This document shows positions 6,371-10,709 of a stretch of DNA of 10,709 nt, one piece after another. The stretch covers positions 1 through 10,709 of the forward strand of contig JABGOT010000126.1 in assembly GCA_018648985.1 (NCBI GenBank). The letters are read 5' to 3'. Position 1 is the first letter of the stretch, and the number at the start of each line of letters is the position of its first letter. Under the pieces are notes generated by a model. That model worked only from the letters and a program-made list of their open reading frames with translations, was not told where the DNA came from and made no database searches. The position numbers were made by a program, and so were the translations under genes. This DNA is from Candidatus Ruthturnera sp. GTDB taxonomy: Bacteria; Pseudomonadota; Gammaproteobacteria; PS1; Pseudothioglobaceae.

Positions 6371-7125
6371 TCGATATAAACACGCTAACCATTGTCTTTT
6401 TGATGGGCTTGTTGGGTGGTGTGCATTGTTTGGGTATGTGTGGTGGCGTGGTTGCGCTACTGACTTCAGCTCTGCCAGCAGAGCTTAGATCTAATGCTAA
6501 AAAAACATCCTTATATCACCTTAATTACAACACGGGTCGGATCCTTAGTTATATCCTAATGGGTGCTATTTTTGGTTTGGCTGGTGAGTTGCTTTCAAAC
6601 ATGTTAAAAATGAGTGTGCTTGATCATGCACTAAGGATTTTCTCGGGCGTGCTAATGATATTAGTAGGTTTGTATATCGCTAATTGGTATGCTGGCATAC
6701 AATTGTTGGAAAAAGTTGGCGCTAAACTTTGGGCAAAGTTACAGCCTATTAGCCAAAAATTCTTACCAGTGACCAGTTTAAAAAGCGCCTTTTTGGTGGG
6801 ATTATTTTGGGGCGGAATCCCTTGTGGCTTGGTTTATGGCGCACTGAGTTTTGCCGCACTATCTGGCTCTGCTGTTCAAGGCGGGTTAATTATGTTGGCT
6901 TTTGGGCTAGGCACGTTGCCCAGTTTATTGTTAATGGCAGGGTTTTCTTCAAAACTAAGCGAAGCCATTAAAAAACCTTTAGTAAGAAAACTCTCTGGTG
7001 CAATGATTATTGCTCTAGGTATCTTTGCTTTATGGATGCCAGCTAAATCGCTCATACTTGATACTCAGCATTCACATCATTCAACTGAATTTCCACAGCC
7101 AACTGATTTAGATTACTTAGTATAA
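6367..7125 (+). CDS. Sulfite exporter TauE/SafE-like (DsbD_2-type) membrane protein
   Basis: Inner-membrane protein of the family usually labelled sulfite exporter TauE/SafE or UreH/DsbD-like; relatives lie near ccoGHIS cytochrome oxidase assembly genes in many proteobacteria, and metal or redox transport is suspected. The 252 aa contain about six hydrophobic helices (roughly 7-33, 56-78, 88-107, 138-164, 172-193, 208-227). The family hallmarks are HCLGMCGG at 20-27 in the first helix and WGGIPCGLVYGAL at 148-160 in the fourth, placing Cys21, Cys25 and Cys153 within the membrane. A short His-containing tail (HSHH at 235-238) follows the last helix. It overlaps corC by 4 bases (ATGA) and is followed 8 bases later by pmbA. 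I am sure of the family but not of the substrate; sulfite export is a label inherited from distant relatives. Confidence 0.85.
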   Translation: MIDINTLTIVFLMGLLGGVHCLGMCGGVVALLTSALPAELRSNAKKTSLYHLNYNTGRILSYILMGAIFGLAGELLSNMLKMSVLDHALRIFSGVLMILVGLYIANWYAGIQLLEKVGAKLWAKLQPISQKFLPVTSLKSAFLVGLFWGGIPCGLVYGALSFAALSGSAVQGGLIMLAFGLGTLPSLLLMAGFSSKLSEAIKKPLVRKLSGAMIIALGIFALWMPAKSLILDTQHSHHSTEFPQPTDLDYLV

Positions 7126-7126
7126 T
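7121..7126 (+). promoter_or_regulatory. Perfect TATAAT -10 just before pmbA
   Basis: TATAAT overlaps the stop codon of the preceding gene (TAA at 7123-7125) and ends 7 bases before the pmbA ATG at 7134. A start 7-8 bases downstream would fall on the A of the ATG, giving a leaderless message. No convincing -35 is seen at 16-18 bases upstream, and the base pattern before it is TAG rather than TGN, so strength is uncertain. Confidence 0.4.
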
Positions 7127-7133
7127 TCTACCC

Positions 7134-8456
7134 ATGTCATCTTTAGAGCAAACCGTACAATTAGCCATCGAGCTACTCAAAAAATACAACGTTAGTGATT
7201 ATGAAATATCATTAGGATCAAGCTCAGGCGTTTCGACTGCAGTTAGGCTTGGCGAAGTAGAAACGTTGCAGTACCACCTAGACAAAAGTTTTGAGATTAA
7301 TGTTTTTTTAGGTCAAAAAAAAGGCCATGCCTCAAGTGTCGACCTAAGTAAAGACAGCCTTAATAAAACCATTGAGTCTGCTTGCTTGATTGCAAAATAC
7401 ACACAAGACGACCCTTTTAATGGCCTAGCGCCAAAAGAGCTAATGGCATTTGATGCGCCAGATTTAGACCTTTATCATCCTTGGGATTTAGATGCACAGC
7501 ACAGTATTAACCTTGCTAAGGAATGTGAAGCAATTGCCCTAGAACAATCTGAAATTGATAACTCTGAAGGCGCAGAAGTTTCCAGCTTTCAAGGTGAAGG
7601 CCTATACGCTAACTCCAATGGTTTAATCGCCTCACAAAGCAGTACACGTCACTCACTTAATTGTTCGCTTATTGCCAAGCGTGATGACGACATGCAAACA
7701 GCCTATGAATACACCACAGCGCTTGATGCAAGCGATATGCAAACGCCAACACAAGTAGGTGTTAAAGCCGCTGAATTAGCACAGGAAAAGCTCGGCGCTC
7801 GCTCACTGCCTTCTCAAAAGTGCCCAGTAATTTTTACATCGAGATTATCGGGTGGGTTATTCGCACAGCTTTTAGGCGCCTTAGGCGGTTCAAGACAATA
7901 CAAGAAATCGACTTTTTTATTAAACAGTATTGATCAAATCGTCTTGCCAGAAAACATCAGTTTGTTTGAGAATCCTTTTGTTAAAAAAACACTCGGCGCT
8001 AAAGCCTTTGATCGAGATGGCGTGTTAAAACGCGAGCAATATTTTGTTAAAGACGGCCGAGTATGTAGTTACGTAATGGGGCAATATTCTGCCAATCAAC
8101 TCGGTTTGAAAACCACGGCTAATGCCGGTGGCACTAATAATGTTATGATTGAAGCCAATTTTGATGGCGGACTAGATGAGATCATTAAAGACATGGGTAA
8201 GGGTTTGGTAGTAACCGAACTTATGGGGCAAGGGGTAAATGCCACAACGGGTGATTACTCTCGTGGCGCCTTAGGTTTCTGGGTAGAAAATGGTGAAATC
8301 CAATACCCGGTTTCAGGCTTAACCATTGCTGGCAATCTTAAAGACATGCTTTTAGGTATTGTTCACGTGGGCAACGATGTTGATCAGCGCAGTAATATGA
8401 AAGTGGGTTCGGTATTGATTAATCAAATGACCATTGCAGGAGAGATTAATGAATAA
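7134..8456 (+). CDS. pmbA: PmbA/TldE metalloprotease subunit
   Basis: PmbA (TldE) pairs with TldD to form a cytoplasmic protease of peptidase family U62; in E. coli the pair matures microcin B17 and degrades CcdA. The 440 aa are close to E. coli PmbA (450). Recognisable stretches include VRLGEVETLQYHLDKSF at 37-53, the conserved SRLSGGLFAQLLGALGG near 230-250, GGTNNVMIEA near 329-338, LMGQGVNATTGDYSRGALGF near 362-381 and YPVSGLTIAGNLKDML near 390-405. No HExxxH zinc motif is visible; that motif belongs to TldD, so this is the TldE half. tldD is not in the window. The ATG follows the previous stop by 8 bases, and the 3' end overlaps the next gene by 8 bases. No microcin-like precursor is seen nearby, so a general proteolytic role is more likely. 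Confidence 0.94.
   Translation: MSSLEQTVQLAIELLKKYNVSDYEISLGSSSGVSTAVRLGEVETLQYHLDKSFEINVFLGQKKGHASSVDLSKDSLNKTIESACLIAKYTQDDPFNGLAPKELMAFDAPDLDLYHPWDLDAQHSINLAKECEAIALEQSEIDNSEGAEVSSFQGEGLYANSNGLIASQSSTRHSLNCSLIAKRDDDMQTAYEYTTALDASDMQTPTQVGVKAAELAQEKLGARSLPSQKCPVIFTSRLSGGLFAQLLGALGGSRQYKKSTFLLNSIDQIVLPENISLFENPFVKKTLGAKAFDRDGVLKREQYFVKDGRVCSYVMGQYSANQLGLKTTANAGGTNNVMIEANFDGGLDEIIKDMGKGLVVTELMGQGVNATTGDYSRGALGFWVENGEIQYPVSGLTIAGNLKDMLLGIVHVGNDVDQRSNMKVGSVLINQMTIAGEINE
8438..8444 (+). promoter_or_regulatory. Shine-Dalgarno site fixing the ubiquinone hydroxylase start
   Basis: AGGAGAG lies 4 bases before the ATG at 8449, inside the end of pmbA. It is the best ribosome site in the window, most other genes lacking one. 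It supports ATG 8449 over an in-frame TTG at 8434, which lies upstream of the site. Confidence 0.65.
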
Positions 8457-9606
8457 CTTTGATGTGGTGATTGTTGGCGGTGGCATGGTTGGGCAAGCAT
8501 TTGCACTCAGTATGTCACAAAAAACCAACGCCACGATTGCTATTATTGAGCCAAACAATCCCAACCCAAAGCTAAACAAAGATTTTCACACACGTGTCAG
8601 CGCCATTACACCCACTTCAGAGTTATTTTTAAAAAGCATTGGTGTTTGGGATTTGGTCAAACGTAAACATGCCTTTACCCAAACCAAGGTGTGGGATCAA
8701 AACTCTCATGGTAATTTAGACTTTAACGCCACAGATGATGACCTAACCCACCTAGGGCATATTGTTGAAAATGATGTAATTCAATCAGCTATGTTCATAG
8801 CCTTAGATGATGCTAAAGTGACGTTTATCAGTGCAAAACTTGACGATATCGAAAAAACTGAAAAAGGCTATCAGCTAAAACTTGATGATGACCAGTCATT
8901 ATCTTGTGATTTACTCATTGGCGCTGATGGTGCACGTTCTCGTATTCGTGATCTGGCACACATCGAATTTAGCGAAACCAATTATCAACAAAAAGCCATT
9001 GTCTGTAATATTCGTTCAGACCAGAGCTTTGAAGATACAACTTGGCAACGATTTTTGTCTGACAGTATTATTGCGCTATTACCTCTTAGTGATCATGAGG
9101 CATCAATCGTCTGGTCTGCAGAAAATCATCTGGCAGATGAGTTGGTGGCGTTGTCTACGCAAGATTTTGCTGACCGACTATCAGCGGGTGTTGAATATCG
9201 TTTTGGCCAGTTTGAAGTATTAAATGAAGTCCAGGCTTTCCCATTGATTGAACGCAGTGCTAAAGATTATGTCAAAGAGGGTGTTGCTCTAATTGGTGAT
9301 GCAGCGCACAACATCCACCCATTAGCAGGGCAAGGTGTTAACCTAGGTTTTGCCGATGTTGAAGAGCTTTCTAACCAGCTACGTGACAGCACTAAATCGC
9401 TTGGTGATTATGGTGTGTTACGTACTTATGCCAGAGCACGCCGACTAGACAATGAGCTGATGGCAAAAACCATGACTGGGTTAAATTGGATTTATAAAGA
9501 AAACAACGAACCACTTCGCTGGCTACGTGGTTTTGGCATGAACCTTGTTAATGAAAACCCGACACTAAAGTCTTTTTTTCAAGCGCACGCTACCGGTAAA
9601 TTGTAG
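8449..9606 (+). CDS. UbiH/UbiF/UbiI-family FAD-dependent ubiquinone hydroxylase
   Basis: Flavin monooxygenase that adds a hydroxyl group to the aromatic ring of a ubiquinone precursor, acting at the inner-membrane face. The 385 aa (E. coli homologues about 390-400) show the FAD-binding Rossmann start FDVVIVGGGMVGQA at 4-17, HTRVSAITPTS at 47-57, LGHIVENDVIQSAM at 102-115, the second FAD motif LIGADGARSRIRD at 156-168, and the third FAD motif LIGDAAHNIHPLAGQGVNLG at 281-300. The GHIVEN-VIQ stretch looks more like UbiI/VisC (C5 hydroxylase) than UbiH or UbiF, but sequence memory alone does not separate the paralogues, and some bacteria use one broad-specificity enzyme, so I give no symbol. It overlaps pmbA by 8 bases; its stop lies 17 bases inside the convergent fau gene. 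Confidence 0.93.
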   Translation: MNNFDVVIVGGGMVGQAFALSMSQKTNATIAIIEPNNPNPKLNKDFHTRVSAITPTSELFLKSIGVWDLVKRKHAFTQTKVWDQNSHGNLDFNATDDDLTHLGHIVENDVIQSAMFIALDDAKVTFISAKLDDIEKTEKGYQLKLDDDQSLSCDLLIGADGARSRIRDLAHIEFSETNYQQKAIVCNIRSDQSFEDTTWQRFLSDSIIALLPLSDHEASIVWSAENHLADELVALSTQDFADRLSAGVEYRFGQFEVLNEVQAFPLIERSAKDYVKEGVALIGDAAHNIHPLAGQGVNLGFADVEELSNQLRDSTKSLGDYGVLRTYARARRLDNELMAKTMTGLNWIYKENNEPLRWLRGFGMNLVNENPTLKSFFQAHATGKL

Positions 9607-10144
9607 TTGGGGTGATGACCGCATCTAGCGGTACATCCCATGATTTTACGTTAAGCTTAGCCACTTCTTGACAATCAAAAGCCAAACCATAAAGCTTAGG
9701 GTTTTTATAATTTTGTTGTCGCGCTTTAAAGCTTAAGGTTCGATCGTAAAAACCACCGCCCATACCAATACGATTTTTGAATTGATCAAAACCCACGAGT
9801 GGCATAAAGATGACATTGAGCTGATTAGCGTTCAAAATATCGGTAGAAACAGGCTCATCAATGCCATATCGATTTTTCCTGAAATTTTTACCAACTTTTG
9901 CAAATTTAAGTCTTTTACCGAATAATATCGGCAAATAAATGCTAAAACCTCTATTTTTTAAGAAGTTTTGTATGTATTTTGTGTCAATTTCACCATCATT
10001 TGGCAAATAAAGGGCAATTTTTTGCCCATTTTGAAAATTTGCTAATTTTTGTACTTGGGATAATAATTGTTTGGCAGATTTCTCTCGATCAGAAGCCGTG
10101 ATTGAGCGTCTTTGAATGCGAATGGATTGTCTAAGCGTCTTCAT
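9590..10144 (-). CDS. fau: 5-formyltetrahydrofolate cyclo-ligase
   Basis: Cytoplasmic enzyme (YgfA/MTHFS family) that uses ATP to convert 5-formyltetrahydrofolate to 5,10-methenyltetrahydrofolate, clearing an inhibitory folate. The 184 aa match the family length (E. coli 182). Motifs: LRQSIRIQRR at 4-13, ALYLPNDGEIDT at 44-55 (substrate contact around Glu52), NRYGIDEP at 91-98, and the signature MPLVGFDQFKNRIGMGGGFY at 114-133 with DR following, then LYGLAFDCQ at 151-159 and DVPLDAVITP at 170-179. It is the only protein gene on the - strand and lies 35 bases downstream of the 6S RNA, the same ssrS-fau order as in E. coli, where the two are co-transcribed and 6S is cut from the joint RNA. Its last 17 bases overlap the end of the ubiquinone hydroxylase gene tail to tail. 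Confidence 0.95.
   Translation of the reverse strand: MKTLRQSIRIQRRSITASDREKSAKQLLSQVQKLANFQNGQKIALYLPNDGEIDTKYIQNFLKNRGFSIYLPILFGKRLKFAKVGKNFRKNRYGIDEPVSTDILNANQLNVIFMPLVGFDQFKNRIGMGGGFYDRTLSFKARQQNYKNPKLYGLAFDCQEVAKLNVKSWDVPLDAVITPTTIYR
9611..9639. terminator. Candidate hairpin at the convergent ubi/fau ends
   Basis: A stem of ACCGC (9618-9622) with GCGGT (9628-9632) around the loop ATCTA is extended by GATG (9614-9617) with CATC (9634-9637) past a one-base bulge, then GG with CC. It starts 5 bases after the hydroxylase stop and lies in the fau coding region. Downstream on the + strand only a short TTTT (9644-9647) follows, so it is a weak terminator at best and may only limit read-through. 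Confidence 0.3.
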
Positions 10145-10151
10145 AATAAGG

Positions 10152-10157
10152 ATTATA
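10152..10157 (-). promoter_or_regulatory. Perfect TATAAT -10 just before fau
   Basis: On the - strand TATAAT ends 7 bases before the fau ATG (10144), within the 35-base gap between 6S RNA and fau. The best -35 (TTCTTA at 10174-10179, 16-base spacing) matches only 3 of 6. If used, it would give fau its own nearly leaderless message separate from the 6S transcript. Chance occurrence in AT-rich DNA is possible. Confidence 0.35.
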
Positions 10158-10179
10158 GCTGAAGTGCTAAAAATAAGAA

Positions 10180-10356
10180 GGGTCCATTGTATCGCGTTGA
10201 ACAGAAACCTGAACCATAAGGCTCAAGGCGGAAAGTAGAAGATTACCGCAGGCTTCCCACTTCTTGGTGGGCTTGCACAATAGTAAGCTATCGCGAATCC
10301 TGGTTTGTTTATTTATCGGCTCAGGGGATATAGTCAACAACAAACACAACAGACAA
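10180..10356 (-). ncRNA. ssrS: 6S RNA (ssrS)
   Basis: 6S RNA binds the sigma70 RNA polymerase holoenzyme by mimicking an open promoter and damps transcription in stationary phase. On the - strand the sequence CCCCTGAGCCGAT (10327-10315) is identical to E. coli 6S positions 32-44, the template from which pRNA is made. The ends pair: GTCTGTTGTGTTTGTTG from 10354 pairs with the segment at 10182-10199 over about 17 pairs with G-U wobbles and one bulge, forming the long closing stem. Inside are an apical hairpin CCCAC/GTGGG (10256-10271) and a small 3'-side hairpin at 10208-10227 (CTTGAGCC with GGTTCAGG), matching the E. coli CUUGAACC hairpin. The length of about 177 nt compares with 183 in E. coli, and fau follows as expected. 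Exact ends are estimated to within a few bases. A short open frame on this strand is spurious. Confidence 0.92.
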
Positions 10357-10361
10357 TTATT

Positions 10362-10390
10362 ATTATCACCGTTTGAATGGCCGTTAACTA
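10362..10390 (-). promoter_or_regulatory. Candidate ssrS promoter
   Basis: GATAAT (10362-10367 on the - strand, 5 of 6 to TATAAT) ends 7 bases before the inferred 6S start at 10354. The segment 17 bases upstream, TAGTTA (10385-10390), matches the -35 consensus at 3 of 6. Placement is guided mainly by the inferred 5' end of the RNA. Confidence 0.4.
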
Positions 10391-10418
10391 ACTTTTTTGT
10401 GTAAATAAAGTGATATAT

Positions 10419-10431
10419 CTATTAGTAATAG
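10419..10431. repeat. Short palindrome upstream of the thioredoxin-like gene
   Basis: CTATTA and TAATAG are perfect inverted arms around a single G. The site lies 39 bases before the ATG and just after a possible -10 (TATATC), a position where a repressor could act. It is short and AT-rich, so chance is a real alternative. Confidence 0.3.
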
Positions 10432-10469
10432 GGGTAACATTAAAAAAGTTTAGGCTATTTGAAAGTATT

Positions 10470-10709
10470 ATGAGTGTTCAATTTTTGTCATATTTTTCAC
10501 GTATTTTTGTATTTTCTTTATTGGCAATCGCCAGTATTCAGCTGAGTGCGCAAGAGCCAAAAATCGGCCAAATTACGGGTGGCGCTGCTTATGAAATCCC
10601 TGCTTGGTTTACCGATAGTTTTCTAGAAATTAGCGATGATGTTGAAGATGCAAGTGATGAAAACAAAAGTGTTTTATTGTATTTTCACCTAGATGGCTGC
10701 CCTTATTGT
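10470..10709 (+). CDS. Secreted thioredoxin-fold protein, SoxW-like (5' part only)
   Basis: The first 80 codons of a protein cut off by the window end. It begins with a signal peptide: a short polar start with Arg11, a hydrophobic core at about 12-22 (IFVFSLLAIAS) and a likely cleavage after LSA at residue 27. After an acidic linker (about 50-66, rich in Asp and Glu) comes VLLYFHLDGCPYC at 68-80, a thioredoxin-fold beta strand leading into a CPYC redox motif, on which the window stops. Periplasmic thioredoxins with this arrangement (SoxW/DsbC-like, thioredoxin_2 type) reduce or shuffle disulfides, in sulfur oxidisers often linked to the Sox system. No Sox gene is visible here, so the SoxW link is inference. 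It is transcribed away from ssrS and is not part of the preceding operons. Confidence 0.8.
   Translation, partial: MSVQFLSYFSRIFVFSLLAIASIQLSAQEPKIGQITGGAAYEIPAWFTDSFLEISDDVEDASDENKSVLLYFHLDGCPYC

Larger units (their letters stand above)
10357..10469. promoter_or_regulatory. Divergent control region between ssrS and the thioredoxin-like gene
   Basis: This 113-base spacer, together with ssrS itself, makes up the only stretch over 300 bases without a protein gene (10145-10469). It must hold the ssrS promoter on the - strand and a promoter for the rightward gene. TATATC (10415-10420) is a possible + strand -10 but lacks a good -35. The palindrome CTATTA-G-TAATAG (10419-10431) directly follows it and could be an operator. 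No Shine-Dalgarno is evident before the ATG at 10470. Confidence 0.45.

Noticed and set aside
6468..6485. Seven-bp hairpin AGCTCTG-CCAG-CAGAGCT early in the TauE-like gene
   Set aside because: Several hairpins of this size are expected by chance in 10 kb.
8434..8448. TTG start five codons upstream for the ubiquinone hydroxylase
   Set aside because: The strong AGGAGAG site lies after it and directly before ATG 8449.
8352..8579. 75-codon - strand frame across the pmbA/hydroxylase junction
   Set aside because: It is covered on the + strand by two secure genes and has no start context.
8882..9223. 113-codon open frame within the ubiquinone hydroxylase
   Set aside because: It is out of frame inside conserved flavoprotein sequence; its composition is typical of a shifted frame.
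10012..10027. GGGCAA-TTTT-TTGCCC hairpin inside fau
   Set aside because: Six-base stem in the middle of a coding region with no sign of termination.
10167..10349. 60-codon open frame on the - strand
   Set aside because: It lies entirely in the 6S RNA, whose structure explains the sequence.
1..10709. Mobile elements, CRISPR arrays, tRNAs, defence or toxin-antitoxin genes
   Set aside because: I looked for repeated arrays, transposase or integrase proteins and tRNA-like folds and saw none; gene content and base use are uniform across the window.

Overview
The window is a gene-dense, AT-rich stretch of bacterial chromosome carrying housekeeping genes. The proteins fit a gammaproteobacterium: DgkA aligns residue for residue with the E. 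coli enzyme, RnfH and an LptB of lipopolysaccharide export are present, and a 6S RNA lies directly upstream of fau, as in E. coli. The AT-rich composition, the short or absent intergenic gaps, and a secreted CPYC thioredoxin-like protein of the SoxW type at the right edge would suit a sulfur-oxidising lineage such as SUP05/Thioglobus. That placement is inference and is not shown by the sequence alone.

Layout. (1) Positions 100-5496, all on the + strand: dgkA, birA, lptB, tsaD, comM, hisA, rnfH. The genes overlap by 4 to 22 bases or sit a few bases apart; the only larger gap is 38 bases before lptB. (2) Positions 5481-9606, + strand: an extended -10 promoter (TGG-TACAAT) starts a second run of corC, a six-helix TauE/SafE-like membrane protein, pmbA, and a UbiH/UbiI-type flavin hydroxylase. 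A perfect TATAAT lies 7 bases before the pmbA ATG. (3) Positions 9590-10356, - strand: ssrS (6S RNA) followed by fau. The fau gene converges on the ubiquinone hydroxylase and their 3' ends overlap by 17 bases. (4) From 10470, + strand and divergent from ssrS: the first 80 codons of a secreted thioredoxin-fold protein, cut by the window end exactly after its CPYC motif.

How the genes relate. Several products serve the cell envelope or respiration: DgkA (lipid recycling), LptB (LPS export), CorC and the TauE-like protein (metal or redox handling at the membrane), the ubiquinone hydroxylase, and perhaps RnfH. Others serve core metabolism and translation: BirA (biotinylation), TsaD (tRNA t6A), HisA (histidine) and Fau (folate). 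ComM supports chromosomal integration of incoming DNA. Partner genes usually found beside several of these are missing here: lptA/lptC for lptB, other his genes for hisA, rnf genes for rnfH, and tldD for pmbA.

I see no mobile element, CRISPR array, tRNA, toxin-antitoxin pair or defence island, and nothing that amounts to an undescribed multi-gene system. The points most worth checking are small-scale: a perfect 11-bp hairpin inside comM, two ATG starts each exactly 7 bases after a perfect TATAAT (possible leaderless mRNAs), an unusual biotin-ligase loop (GKGQ in place of GRGR), a CIRCE-like inverted repeat at the left edge, and the 6S RNA with its conserved pRNA template.
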